A stretch of DNA of 64,000 nt from JBFWVD01 sp050246915 (GCA_050246915.1 JBFWVD010000014.1:1-64000), one strand, 5' to 3'. Shown: positions 17,887-27,243, numbered from the stretch's first letter. Made by a program: numbers and translations. Notes: generated by a model from the sequence alone, not told the origin.

Positions 17887-18999
17887 GATGCCCTCCTGAA
17901 CGCAGTTGCCGGATCCACCCGGAGAACGCGCCGGAGCGGGATCACCGCAGCGAAAGCACCGACTCCCAACGCGCCGAGTCCCGTACGGAGCACTGACGCC
18001 GGTTCGATGGCGACCACCACATTGGGTGTGACCGCTTCGACGATCGACCCCAACGCAAGCGACAATGCCACGCTCACAACGAGGCCCAAGACGACCGTCC
18101 ATACGACTTGGGCGAGTACGACTGCGACGAGCCGGATGGGTTGAGCGCCGATTGCTTTGACGACCCCGTATTCGCGGAGCTTGCTCAGCGTGGTGGCGAA
18201 CAAGGTGAGAGCTACCACGGCGAGCGCGATGAGAAAGCCGACCACGGTGATGATCTTCATGATGTCGGCGGCCATGTCTCGCACCACACTGGCCTCTTGG
18301 TCGGCGAACTCGGCCTTGGTCATCGCCGTCGTCTGGGGGAGCGCGACGGACAATCGTTGTGTGAGCAGGTCCGGTCGGACCCCGGGCTTGGCGCCCACGA
18401 GAACATAGGCGACGCTGTCACCGCGCAGGTCGGCGAAGTCGTTGTTGGTGATGTACACAGTGGTGTTGACGATGTTGGTGCCGTCCGTCGAGAACCCGCT
18501 GACCCGGAACGGCTGACCTAAGACCGTCACGATGTCGCCGAGGTGGATCCCCAACTCGCCAGCGGCGATCTCGTCGACGAGAACCTCGCCGTCACCTGGG
18601 GCCCGGCCTGATTCCAGTTGGCGCGGTCCGCCGCGCCCGGTGCTGACGTCGTATCCGAACAAATAGGTGAGTCGGGATCGCGTGCCGGTGTTCACGATGC
18701 TGGTCGTGTACCTCAGGCCCTCGGCCCAGGCGACACCGTCAACTCGGGTTGCCTCCTCGACCGTGTCGGGCGGGAGGGCCGACTGGGTCATGTGCATCGT
18801 CCGCACGTCGTGTTGGGCGAGGAAGACGTCGGCGGGCGAGTTGCGCATGTAGGCGCTCACCATGCTGCATGACGCCGGTGAAGATGCCGTCGAGCAGGAG
18901 CACCAGCAGAAGCGAGACGGCCACGCCGGTGATGGCCATGGCGGCGCGACGCCTGTCCTGGAACAGGTTGTTGCGGGCCAGGGAGACGCGACGTCCCAT
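17883..18999 (-). pseudogene. FtsX/MacB-type ABC permease, frameshifted near its N-terminus
   Basis: The first 45 codons from ATG 18999 encode the N-terminal helix (MAITGVAVSLLLVLLLDGIF). At about 18862-18872 the frame shifts, and the rest continues in the frame of SAYMRNSPADVFLAQ to 17883. The periplasmic MacB-like domain and three C-terminal helices with LREYGVVKAIGAQP and the final RRVLRVDPATAF are intact. A one-base error or mutation would explain it. The upstream permease ends two bases before this start. Confidence 0.8.
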
Positions 19000-19000
19000 G

Positions 19001-20107
19001 TCATCCTCCCCGGAAGGCGGTCGCCGGTTCGAGCCGTGCCAGTCGCGCTGCAGGCACCACCGCGGCGAGCGCGCCCATCATGAATGCCATCGCGGCGGCG
19101 CGGCCGACGTTCCCGACTGTGGCCACGATCACGAACTGTGGACGTGCGGATGTGATGAGCGCCCGACCGGCGAGGAAAAGGACGCCGGCGGTGAGCAGAC
19201 CGACGGCCGAGACGATCATGGCCTGCTTGACGGCGATCGCCAGCAGGTGTCGGGACCCGGCACCGATGGCTTTCAACATGCCGTAGTCGCGGCGCCGTTC
19301 CATGATGGCGCTGTACGCCGTGAGGGCGATGACGAGGCTGCCGACGGCGAAGGTGACGATTCGCATGACCCGCAGGGGGACCTCGTACGCCCGGGCCATG
19401 AGCTCCAGGTCGTCGCGGGCGAGGTCGGGGCGATCGAGCACGGTGAGTCCGGCGCCGTCGAACCGCGCTCGCACCGCATCGGGCCGGTTGGTACCGACGA
19501 GCACGAAGCTCGTCGTGTTCGGAGAGCGCAGGAGGCGATCAGTCGCCGCGTGGGTCATGAAGACGAATGACGCCATGAACGCATCGGTTGTCGTGCCGAC
19601 GACGGTGAACTGTTGTCCCATGATGTCGAGTCGGTCGTTGACGTCATCGACGTCGATGCCGTGTTGCCGGGCGATGACGGTGCCGATGGTGATCTCGTTG
19701 TCGGTCGCCGGGGCTCGTCCTTTGCGAAGCTCCCACGGACCACCGTGATCGTCCGGCATGGAGCCGATCACAAAGGTCGGAACCTTGCGGTCGCGGAGTT
19801 CGATGACGGCGAAGAAACCCCGGACGTTGGCGGCCCACTCGACGTCGGGGTCGGCCCGCACCTGAGCGATGGTGGTGTCGGGCAGGACGCTGATCGCTCC
19901 GAAGAAGTTCCGGGTGCCCGACTGGACCACGTACAGCTGTGCGCCGACGTGGTCCTCATAGGTCGTGATGCTCGTCGTGATCCCAGCCCACAGGCCGTCG
20001 AGGAGGAGGATCAGCATCAGCGCCAGCCCCACTCCCAACACCGCGGCGATCAGCGGGCGAGGTTCAGCCAGAAGATTTCGACGGGCGAGCGGAACGGAAC
20101 CTCGCAC
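19001..20107 (-). CDS. FtsX/MacB-type ABC permease
   Basis: 368 aa, GTG start. N-terminal transmembrane helix (AAVLGVGLALMLILLLDGLW), a periplasmic domain of about 200 residues, then three C-terminal helices with the family marker MERRRDYGMLKAIGAGSRHL and the end ARLARLEPATAFRGG. It is paired with the frameshifted paralogue downstream and with the YHS-ATPase, making a heterodimeric permease. Confidence 0.85.
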   Translation of the reverse strand: MRGSVPLARRNLLAEPRPLIAAVLGVGLALMLILLLDGLWAGITTSITTYEDHVGAQLYVVQSGTRNFFGAISVLPDTTIAQVRADPDVEWAANVRGFFAVIELRDRKVPTFVIGSMPDDHGGPWELRKGRAPATDNEITIGTVIARQHGIDVDDVNDRLDIMGQQFTVVGTTTDAFMASFVFMTHAATDRLLRSPNTTSFVLVGTNRPDAVRARFDGAGLTVLDRPDLARDDLELMARAYEVPLRVMRIVTFAVGSLVIALTAYSAIMERRRDYGMLKAIGAGSRHLLAIAVKQAMIVSAVGLLTAGVLFLAGRALITSARPQFVIVATVGNVGRAAAMAFMMGALAAVVPAARLARLEPATAFRGG

Positions 20108-20110
20108 TTC

Positions 20111-20539
20111 TCAGGTTCCAAGTTCCCACGAAGTGCTGACCGGCTCGGAGAAGCCCGTTATCACCAGGAGCGCAGTCCCGGTCGCGGAACCCGTCGGTGT
20201 GAAGCGCAGCGAGCCTTCGCGATGGTGTCCCCCTGGCCCGTCGCCAGTCCAACCGACTACCGGCCAGTCCGCCTCGCCAACCGTCAACGTCGCCCCGGCG
20301 AGATCGGCGGACAAGTCCACAGTGTGCGAGTCGAGTGTGATGACGAATGAAGCCCCCGCCGCGTCGAGTTGTTCGGGCTCGACCTTCACGGTGACACCCG
20401 CTATCTGGACGGTGCGTGTCGGGAGACCGCTCACAGAAGGTTTGTCCGAACTGTCGTTGTCACCACGGCTCGCCACGATCGCGGCGGCGATTCCCAAGAT
20501 TGCGACAGCAGCAACGATGACGATCAGGCGGCGGCGCAC
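20111..20539 (-). CDS. Membrane-anchored exported protein of unknown function
   Basis: 142 aa from GTG. One N-terminal helix (LIVIVAAVAILGIAAAIVA), then an extracytoplasmic beta-rich domain (VQIAGVTVKVEPEQLDAAGASF ... WPVVGWTGDG). Ends four bases before the permease gene and overlaps the upstream gene by 16 bases, so it is part of the same operon and may be a periplasmic partner of the ABC system. Confidence 0.6.
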   Translation of the reverse strand: MRRRLIVIVAAVAILGIAAAIVASRGDNDSSDKPSVSGLPTRTVQIAGVTVKVEPEQLDAAGASFVITLDSHTVDLSADLAGATLTVGEADWPVVGWTGDGPGGHHREGSLRFTPTGSATGTALLVITGFSEPVSTSWELGT

Positions 20540-21000
20540 AAGTCGTTCCTCTCGTCATGTTCGGATTGTTCGGTGATCGTGGCGTGCCTGAGCCGGACGA
20601 CGCCCAGCGTCACTCCGATACCGTTGACTGCGATACCGAGGACCATGGCCGGGACGCGGTAGTCGGTGAGGAAGCTCGCCGCGCCTGCGGCACCGACGAA
20701 CGGGGCCAGATCAGCGATGTGATGAGCGCAACACGCCACCATGCCAACCGAGGAGGGCACTGCACCGGCTCCCCCGACGACTGAAGCACCGTGGTGGAGG
20801 CGATGGCGGCGACGGAGTTCGGCCATGAGCCCGATCTGGGTTCCGAAGCCAGCGACGATCAGGATCAGGAAGTACCAGTCGGCGCGAGCCTGCTCGGTGA
20901 GGTGGGCCAAGGAGCCGGAGGCGCCGGCGACCACCACCGCATAGAACAACGTCATCGCGGCGGCGCCGATGAGTCCGGCAATGACACTCCGCCGATTCAC
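20524..21000 (-). CDS. Four-helix membrane protein with CCAHH motif
   Basis: 158 aa from the GTG that overlaps the upstream stop. Four hydrophobic helices; the third starts GMVACCAHHIADLAPFVGA, putting two Cys and two His in or near the membrane. Proteins with this motif are found beside copper genes in actinobacteria as far as I recall, but the function is not established. A metal-transport or metal-delivery role is an inference from motif and neighbours. Confidence 0.6.
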   Translation of the reverse strand: MNRRSVIAGLIGAAAMTLFYAVVVAGASGSLAHLTEQARADWYFLILIVAGFGTQIGLMAELRRRHRLHHGASVVGGAGAVPSSVGMVACCAHHIADLAPFVGAAGAASFLTDYRVPAMVLGIAVNGIGVTLGVVRLRHATITEQSEHDERNDLCAAA

Positions 21001-21218
21001 CGTCGGCTCCCATCTCGGTCGTCCTGCCGGGGATTCGGGGTCTGCGTCGACCCACTCTCGGAGTCGTTCCCGTGGCTGCTGTGGTTCCTGTCGCTGCCGT
21101 GGCTCCGGTGGCCTCCGTGCATTCCGCACCCGTGACCGCTTCGGTGCATCGCGACGAAGGCGATGAGTGCAACGATCCACAACCAGTTGGTGCTGAGGAA
21201 ATTCGTCATGTCATGCAC
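20997..21218 (-). CDS. Single-helix His-rich peptide
   Basis: 73 aa: one transmembrane helix (WLWIVALIAFVAMH) followed by HRSGHGCGMHGGHRSHGSD and a polar tail. High His with Cys and Met suggests metal binding, as in DUF2933-type peptides. It is the first gene of the minus-strand ABC/YHS operon and faces the histidine kinase promoter; the intergenic region carries operator site 2. Confidence 0.6.
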   Translation of the reverse strand: MHDMTNFLSTNWLWIVALIAFVAMHRSGHGCGMHGGHRSHGSDRNHSSHGNDSESGSTQTPNPRQDDRDGSRR

Positions 21219-21335
21219 CTCTCGCTCGGTCTACGAGGTCATCATCGCCTTGGCACGCAACCATGTCATCAGCGCCCGATACTGAGCCGGGGTTCGGTTG
21301 ACTACGGAGCACGTGTCGCGGTTTGGCGCTGGGGC

Positions 21336-21358
21336 TAGTATCTCCTACATGATGTCGT
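21336..21358 (+). promoter_or_regulatory. Operator site 2 with TAGTAT box before the histidine kinase
   Basis: The minus strand reads ACGACATCATGTAGG (21358-21344), matching the shared half-sites on both sides of a one-base centre. A TAGTAT hexamer (21336-21341) adjoins it on the plus strand. The site lies between the divergent His-rich peptide operon and the kinase gene and could control both. Confidence 0.6.
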
Positions 21359-21384
21359 TGGTCGGGCCTGCGGCACTGCCATGA
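21349..21384 (+). other. Possible leader peptide coupled to the kinase gene
   Basis: An 11-codon frame (MMSLVGPAALP) begins seven bases after the TAGTAT box, as expected for a leaderless start, and its TGA overlaps the kinase ATG. It could serve to bring ribosomes to a start codon that lacks a good Shine-Dalgarno sequence. Confidence 0.35.
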
Positions 21385-22598
21385 CGAATGACGGTGACCA
21401 TCGTGACGAGGCGCTGTTGCGTGCCGCGCTCGAACTGACCGGCGAACACGAGCTCGGCCAGATCCTCGATCGTATGGTTCGATGCGCGGCGGAGATCGTG
21501 GGCGCGCGATACGCAGCGATGAGCGTCTACACCACCTCGGGGCGGATCGAGCGGTTCGTCCACTTCGGACTTGATGCCCGGACGGTCGAACGAATCGGCC
21601 ACCTGCCAGAGGGTCGCGGCCTGCTCGGTGAGCTGCTCCTCGCCGATGGACCGATCCGCCTGCCCGACATAGCCCACCACCCGTCATCGGGTGGCTTCCC
21701 GCCCCACCATCCCGAGATGCGATCGTTCCTCGGGGTACCGGTCCGGGTCGGTGGCCGCGTGTTCGGGAACCTATATCTGACGGATAAACACGTCGGGCCC
21801 GAATTCGACGCAGCCGACGAACGGGTCGTGGTGACCCTCGCAGCGTTCGCCGCGTGCGCCATCGAAGCGTCAGTTCTGCTCTCCACCGAACGAGACCGGG
21901 CAGCGGCGCAATCGGAGCTTGTTCGCGCCCGTCAGGACGCCAGGGCCCAACGAGAGGTCCTGGCACTGGTGCTCGAAGCCCAAGAGACAGAGCGTGCCCG
22001 GGTTGCCCGGGATCTACATGACCAGATCGGCCAGACCCTCACCTCGGTGCTCCTCGGTCTCCGCCTGCTCGATGACGCTCTCGCCGGGGACGCCGATGAT
22101 TTCGGAGCGGCGCGAGGACGGTGCGGCGAGGCACGCGAGTTGGTCGTCGAGGCACTCGACGAGGTGCGCCGTCTCGCGTTCGACCTGCGCCCGACCGTGC
22201 TCGACGATGTCGGGCTGGTAGCAGCGGTGCGTCGTCTCGCCGGTGACCTCACGAGCCGATCGGGCGTACGCATCGATCTGGCCCTGGGTCCGCTGGCCGA
22301 CCACAGCCGCCTCCCTCCCGACATTGAAACCGTGGTCTACCGGGTGGTCCAGGAAGCGTTGACCAATGTCGCCCGCCATTCCCAGGCCTCGTTCGCCACC
22401 GTGACAGTTGACGCCCGAGTCGATCGGATCCACGCGTCGATCGCTGACGACGGAGTCGGCTTCGAGGTCGGTGAACTCCAGCGGCGTTCGTTGGGACTAG
22501 CGGGCATGGCCGAACGCGCCGCTCTCGCCGGCGGGACGTTGACCGTCCGTTCTGCGCCGACAACGGGGACCACCGTCGTGCTCGAGGTCCCGCTGTGA
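21381..22598 (+). CDS. GAF-domain sensor histidine kinase (HisKA_3/NarX type)
   Basis: 405 aa, cytoplasmic. A GAF domain spans about residues 20-165. A coiled coil leads into the HisKA_3 dimerisation box (ERARVARDLHDQIGQ) with phospho-acceptor His213, and a HATPase_c domain follows with the N box VQEALTNVARHSQ and the G box DDGVGFE. DevS-like kinases of actinobacteria share this GAF plus HisKA_3 layout. It overlaps the response regulator by 4 bases. The signal is unknown. Confidence 0.93.
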   Translation: MTNDGDHRDEALLRAALELTGEHELGQILDRMVRCAAEIVGARYAAMSVYTTSGRIERFVHFGLDARTVERIGHLPEGRGLLGELLLADGPIRLPDIAHHPSSGGFPPHHPEMRSFLGVPVRVGGRVFGNLYLTDKHVGPEFDAADERVVVTLAAFAACAIEASVLLSTERDRAAAQSELVRARQDARAQREVLALVLEAQETERARVARDLHDQIGQTLTSVLLGLRLLDDALAGDADDFGAARGRCGEARELVVEALDEVRRLAFDLRPTVLDDVGLVAAVRRLAGDLTSRSGVRIDLALGPLADHSRLPPDIETVVYRVVQEALTNVARHSQASFATVTVDARVDRIHASIADDGVGFEVGELQRRSLGLAGMAERAALAGGTLTVRSAPTTGTTVVLEVPL

Positions 22599-23257
22599 AC
22601 GAGTTGATCCGAGTGGCACTGTGTGACGACCACGCCGTGGTGCGCGGGGGTCTGCGCCGGATCCTTGCCGAGGAACCCGATCTCGAAGTCGTCGGTGAGG
22701 CGGGGAACGGCACAGCGGCCATCGCCATCGCCGCCGCCACCGCACCCGCCGTCTTCGTCATGGATCTCGGACTCCCCGACATGAGCGGCGTCGAGGCGAC
22801 CCGCCGCGTGATCCAGGCGAGTCCCGAGACCCGAGTGCTGGTGCTCACCGTCCACGACGACGTCGCGTACCTACGACAGGCGTTCGATGCCGGTGCCCAC
22901 GGCTACCTGGTCAAAGACGCGGCTGACGTCGAACTGGTCCTAGCAGTGCGACAGGTGGCAGCCGGCCGTCTGTATGTGCATCCGCGACTTGGCGCCATGC
23001 TGCTCGGACCGGCGGCCAGCACCGGGCGCGCGTCAGGACCTGGTGGCGAACTATCCGAGCGTGAGCAGACGGTCCTCCGCCTCGTGGCGCTCGGCTATAC
23101 GAACAGCGAGATCGCCAACGAGTTGTACGTGTCGGTACGGACCGTCGAGAGCCACCGCGCGCACGTCCACCAGAAGCTCGGGATCAAGGCCCGCGCCGAC
23201 CTGGTGCGTTTCGCTCGGGAGCATGGCTTCCTCACAGACGATGACGGACGTCCGTAG
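22595..23257 (+). CDS. NarL/DevR-type response regulator
   Basis: 220 aa. The receiver domain has phospho-acceptor Asp57 (FVMDLGLPDMSG), an acidic pair DD at 11-12, and Lys in YLVKDA. The LuxR-type helix-turn-helix at about 155-212 includes LSEREQTVLRLVALGYTNSEI. Cognate partner of the preceding kinase by ATGA overlap. Confidence 0.95.
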   Translation: MNELIRVALCDDHAVVRGGLRRILAEEPDLEVVGEAGNGTAAIAIAAATAPAVFVMDLGLPDMSGVEATRRVIQASPETRVLVLTVHDDVAYLRQAFDAGAHGYLVKDAADVELVLAVRQVAAGRLYVHPRLGAMLLGPAASTGRASGPGGELSEREQTVLRLVALGYTNSEIANELYVSVRTVESHRAHVHQKLGIKARADLVRFAREHGFLTDDDGRP

Positions 23258-23337
23258 GAAGCCGCATCGCTCTCCGTAGCTCGGCCGGATTCCTGTGAGC
23301 GTCCATGTCGGGCAGTATGGACCCGGAGGTCGCAGAG

Positions 23338-23889
23338 ATGACGATCGAGCCGAGCGAACCGAAGCACACGAACGAGTCCCGTGCTTCCTCGCGGGCCGAT
23401 CACGTCCACGCGACCGAGACCTGTCCGGTGTGCGACGGGCAGCCACGAGTGCTCGTTGTGATCGAGCACCCGGCGATGCTGCGCTACACCAGGGAGCTGC
23501 TCGAACGAGAATGCGCATGCTGGGTCGCCACCGAGACGAGCAGCGGCCAGGAACTGGTCGAGGCGCTCGACCGGCTCGACCCCGACCTCCTCATCGTCGA
23601 TGCCGGAGCATTCCCGTCGTGCTGTCCCGCCGCTCTCAGCCGGATTGCCCTCGACCGTGTGATCGTCATCGGCCCAGAGCCTGACATCGCATATCGGGAC
23701 GCCGCGCTGACCAATGGGGCGGGCGGCTGGATCGCCCGCGACGAAGTGGGTGAACGCCTCGGAACCGAGATGAGACGCGTGCTCGGATGCCGACATGACC
23801 CGTGCCCGCCGGCGGACGACCGATATGCCAAACCCCTCGCGTTGCCGATCGGCACCGTCGTCGTCGCTGCCCGTTCGTCGCACCCGTAG
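23338..23889 (+). CDS. Receiver-like (pseudo-receiver) protein
   Basis: 183 aa from ATG 23338 (GGAGG eight bases upstream). After a Cys/His-containing N-terminus (CPVCDG), a CheY-like fold is recognisable: RVLVVIEHPAMLRYTRELLE, DLLIVDAGAFPS, DRVIVIGPEPD, GAGGWIARDEV. The Asp pocket is incomplete (IEH instead of DD) and the usual Lys is replaced by Arg, so phosphorylation is doubtful. It follows the two-component pair and precedes a P-type ATPase, so an adaptor role is possible. Confidence 0.55.
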   Translation: MTIEPSEPKHTNESRASSRADHVHATETCPVCDGQPRVLVVIEHPAMLRYTRELLERECACWVATETSSGQELVEALDRLDPDLLIVDAGAFPSCCPAALSRIALDRVIVIGPEPDIAYRDAALTNGAGGWIARDEVGERLGTEMRRVLGCRHDPCPPADDRYAKPLALPIGTVVVAARSSHP

Positions 23890-23956
23890 TTCCCCGAAAC
23901 CCCGATCAGCGTCAGACCCGGATGGCGCGGCGTGTACCAAGGCCCACGATCGTCTC

Positions 23957-26242
23957 ATGACGACACGCATCGACGATTCCACCGGTCACCACCCAGACCC
24001 GTCCTCAACGCACTCGTGCTGCCAGCAGACCGGATCATCGAGCGACGCGGTCGACGACGCGTCCCGACCCATCTCTGCCTCGTCGGTCGCGAAGGCCCCG
24101 AAGCAGACGGCCCGCGATCCGGTCTGCGGGATGGTCGTTGACACCGCCACCGCATTGCGCTCCGACGTCGGCGGTCGGACCTACTTCTTTTGCAGCACCG
24201 GATGTCAGCGCACATTCGAAGCGCCCGACGAGGAACTCCACCGCCTGAAGCGACGGGTCACCATCGCCATGACCGGTGTTCTCATCTTGGCCGTCATGCG
24301 TGTGGCGGTGTTCCTTGGTTTGGCCGCGGGGGCGACGTTGCTGACGTGGGCGCCGATCGACGCGCTCCCGTGGTTTACGTGGGGTGTGTGGATGATGATC
24401 CTCGTCACCCCGGTACAGGTCATCGGCGGGTGGGGGTTCTACAAGGGCGCATGGCAGGCGATCCGCGCTCGGGCGATCAACATGGACTTCCTTGTCGCGC
24501 TTGGCACCACCGTTGCCTATCTCTACAGCGTCGTTGTGGTGTTCGCCCCGGACGTCCTGCCCGTGGAGGTCGGCGAACGACAGGTGTACTTCGAGGTCTC
24601 CGCAGTCATCATCGCCTTCGTGCTCCTCGGTAAGTACATGGAGGACATCATCAAGCGCAAGAGCTCTGCTGCTGTGCGCAAGCTGATGGACCTCCGACCG
24701 GCCGTTGCCCACGTGGTTCGCGATGGCCAAGAGATGGACATCCCGGCGGAGACACTGCAGGTCGGCGACATCGTGGTGGTCCGCCCGGGCGAGAAGGTTC
24801 CCACCGACGGCACCGTCATCGAGGGCGGTTCGGCCATCGACGAGAAGCTCCTCACCGGCGAGAGCATCCCGGTGACAAAAGGGCCGGGCGACCAGGTCAT
24901 CGGCGGGACCGTGAACGCCACAGGGTCTTTCCGCTTCGAAGCCTCGCGTGTGGGGGCCGAAACCACCTTGAATCAGATCATCTCCTTGGTCGAGGAAGCC
25001 CAGACCTCGTCGACGCAGATCCAACGCATTGCCGATCAGGTGACGGCCTACTTCGTCCCTGCTGTCGTGGCCGTTGCCGTGGCGAGCTTCATCGGGTGGA
25101 CGATCGCGGGAAACCTTCCGCAAGCCATCTTGTCGTTCATCGCGGTGCTCATCATCGCCTGCCCGTGCGCGCTCGGGATCGCCACGCCGGCGGCGCTCAT
25201 GGTCGGTGTCGGCAAAGGCGCCGAGGCGGGGATCCTCATCCGCGGCGCCGAGCATCTCGAGCGGGCCGTGAAGCTGACAACTGTCGTGTTCGACAAGACC
25301 GGCACTCTCACCAAGGGCGAACCGACGGTCACCGACGTCGTGGTGTTGAGCGCGGGCATCGGGCACGTGCCGATAACCGAGGAGGACGCCCTCCATCTGG
25401 CCGCGGCGGCGGAATCGGGGAGCGAACACCCGTTGGCCACTGCGATCGTCCACCGGGCGTCGATGCTCCAGCGGGCTATGCCCTCGGCGTCGGGCTTCGA
25501 AGCGATTCCCGGTAGCGGAGTGCGGGTTGACGTCGATGGCCAAGAGGTCTTGTTCGGCAACCGTCGTCTCATGAACGATCGCGGCGTCGCCATTGCCGGC
25601 GAAGCCGAGCCGACGATGCTCCGGCTTGAAGAGGAAGGCAAGACCGCCATCCTCCTGGCGAGACGAGGTGTCCTCGAGGCGGTCATCGCCGTGGCCGACA
25701 CGGTGAAGGACCACGCGAGTGACGCGCTGACCCAACTGAAGAAGGACGGCATCACGGTGGTGATGCTCACCGGTGACAACGAACGCACCGCACGCGCCAT
25801 CGCTCGACAGCTCGGCATCGAACGGGTCATCGCGGGTGTCGTGCCCAAGGACAAGGCCCTCGAGATTCAACGACTCCGCGACAGCGGTGAGATCGTGGCC
25901 ATGGTCGGTGATGGCATCAACGACGCACCGGCCCTCGCCACCGCCGACATCGGCATCGCGCTGGGGTCCGGGTCGGATGTCGCCAAAGAGACCGGCGGCC
26001 TTGTGCTCATCCGTGATGATCTCCGCGACGTTGCGGTGGCCATCCGCCTGTCCCGGGCAACCATGCGCAAGATCCGTCAGAACCTGTTCTGGGCGTTCGC
26101 CTACAACACCGCCGCAATCCCGATTGCCGCCCTCGGTTACCTGAACCCGATTATCGCGGCTGCGGCGATGGCCTTGTCGAGCTTGTCCGTTATCGCGAAC
26201 TCCGCGCTGCTGAAGCGTCTGCACACCGGGGCGCTCCAATGA
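23957..26242 (+). CDS. YHS-domain copper-translocating P1B-type ATPase
   Basis: 761 aa. The N-terminus has CC and His residues, then a YHS domain at 54-92 (DPVCGMVV ... YFFCSTGCQRTF) instead of an HMA domain. Transport core: actuator TGES, CPC at 402-404, DKTGT, SEHP and GDGINDAP. The last helices carry YN..AIP and MALSSLSVIANS, the P1B-1 (Cu+) pattern. It would export cytosolic Cu+/Ag+. The start is ATG 23957; the frame extends upstream into the preceding gene. Confidence 0.93.
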   Translation: MTTRIDDSTGHHPDPSSTHSCCQQTGSSSDAVDDASRPISASSVAKAPKQTARDPVCGMVVDTATALRSDVGGRTYFFCSTGCQRTFEAPDEELHRLKRRVTIAMTGVLILAVMRVAVFLGLAAGATLLTWAPIDALPWFTWGVWMMILVTPVQVIGGWGFYKGAWQAIRARAINMDFLVALGTTVAYLYSVVVVFAPDVLPVEVGERQVYFEVSAVIIAFVLLGKYMEDIIKRKSSAAVRKLMDLRPAVAHVVRDGQEMDIPAETLQVGDIVVVRPGEKVPTDGTVIEGGSAIDEKLLTGESIPVTKGPGDQVIGGTVNATGSFRFEASRVGAETTLNQIISLVEEAQTSSTQIQRIADQVTAYFVPAVVAVAVASFIGWTIAGNLPQAILSFIAVLIIACPCALGIATPAALMVGVGKGAEAGILIRGAEHLERAVKLTTVVFDKTGTLTKGEPTVTDVVVLSAGIGHVPITEEDALHLAAAAESGSEHPLATAIVHRASMLQRAMPSASGFEAIPGSGVRVDVDGQEVLFGNRRLMNDRGVAIAGEAEPTMLRLEEEGKTAILLARRGVLEAVIAVADTVKDHASDALTQLKKDGITVVMLTGDNERTARAIARQLGIERVIAGVVPKDKALEIQRLRDSGEIVAMVGDGINDAPALATADIGIALGSGSDVAKETGGLVLIRDDLRDVAVAIRLSRATMRKIRQNLFWAFAYNTAAIPIAALGYLNPIIAAAAMALSSLSVIANSALLKRLHTGALQ

Positions 26243-26502
26243 GCGCTCACGCCCGTTCGCGATGGACACCCCGCATCGTCATGTGGGGAGCCATTGGCGG
26301 GTCGATGGCGTTGCTCGGAGTGTTGCTCCTGTTGGGGTTGAACGGCGGTGCGTGGACGATCGCCGGAGCCGTGCTGCTCGGGTCGTGCGTGATCGTGTGC
26401 ATCTGGGCGGGGCATGAGGGAACCATCGCCGAACGGGAGGTCCGAGACGCCGTGGCTCGACTCGCAGCGACCCGCCAACACGACCAGATCCGAGATCGGT
26501 GA
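26239..26502 (+). CDS. Small two-helix membrane protein downstream of copper ATPase
   Basis: 87 aa; ATGA overlap with the ATPase. Two hydrophobic helices (MWGAIGGSMALLGVLLLLGL and WTIAGAVLLGSCVIVCIWAG) are followed by a charged helical tail. No family recognised. Translational coupling suggests a role with the ATPase. Confidence 0.6.
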   Translation: MSAHARSRWTPRIVMWGAIGGSMALLGVLLLLGLNGGAWTIAGAVLLGSCVIVCIWAGHEGTIAEREVRDAVARLAATRQHDQIRDR

Positions 26503-26570
26503 GACCGTCGCCCCGGCCGTCGCTCGATCACCGCTGCCAGGGCCTCCCAGCCTCACCCAACTCGGTCCCG

Positions 26571-27113
26571 TTACGGCTCGCCGGGATGGTGGGCAGCAAA
26601 GGCGTCGTTGAGCCGCTGAATCGTCAGGTCATCGACGTTGGCGTAGACGAGGTTGGCTCCGGTGAAGCGAGATGCCTCCCTCACGAGGGCGTTGCGATCG
26701 AGGTCTTCCACCAAGAGGGCAACCGTTGCAGTGCCGGGCTGGACTGCGTCTTTGAACCACGTTACCCACTCGTCGGGGATGCCGAGATCCACCACCTTGG
26801 CCGTCACTGCACCAGCCCCGGCTCCTACGGCCATGCCGGCCATCCACCCGACCGGCCCACCAAGCATCAGTCCGAACAAGCCGGCCCACACTGCGCCAGA
26901 CAGGGCCGAGCGTGTCGGACCGGGATCGATGGTCTCATGAACCATGGTCTTCCCCGATGGGTCCTTCAGTACAGTTACGACGTCCTTGATGACCAGCTTC
27001 CCGGCGGCGGCGAGGCTGCTGGCGGCAAGGACGAACTCCTGGGCGCGGAAGTGGTTCTCGAATGAGATACCGACCAACGTTGGGGAAGGGCCGGGGTCAG
27101 ATGCATGCTCCAT
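26571..27113 (-). CDS. DUF1269 family membrane-associated protein
   Basis: 180 aa from ATG 27113. The pattern SFENHFRAQEFVLAASSLA, then HETIDPGPTRSALSGAVWAGLFGLMLGGPVG, a Gly-rich hydrophobic segment and LVEDLDRNALVREASRF fits DUF1269. Function unknown. Such proteins often sit among stress genes. Convergent with the preceding genes and divergent from the NTPase. Confidence 0.75.
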   Translation of the reverse strand: MEHASDPGPSPTLVGISFENHFRAQEFVLAASSLAAAGKLVIKDVVTVLKDPSGKTMVHETIDPGPTRSALSGAVWAGLFGLMLGGPVGWMAGMAVGAGAGAVTAKVVDLGIPDEWVTWFKDAVQPGTATVALLVEDLDRNALVREASRFTGANLVYANVDDLTIQRLNDAFAAHHPGEP

Positions 27114-27243
27114 CGCCCCATCATGCCGGAATACGACAGGATGTAGTTGTGCACCCGGATCGAGGAACTGTTGGCACCGCCGAACGAGGCCGACGTGAGG
27201 CCGCGGTCGCGCATCACGTGGCGGCAGCAACGGTGTGTCGGTC

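Noticed and set aside
24035..26269. 744-codon minus-strand open frame opposite the copper ATPase
   Set aside because: It is a shadow of high-GC codon use in the ATPase gene; it is His/Asp/Arg-rich with no domain, while the plus strand has a complete P-type ATPase.
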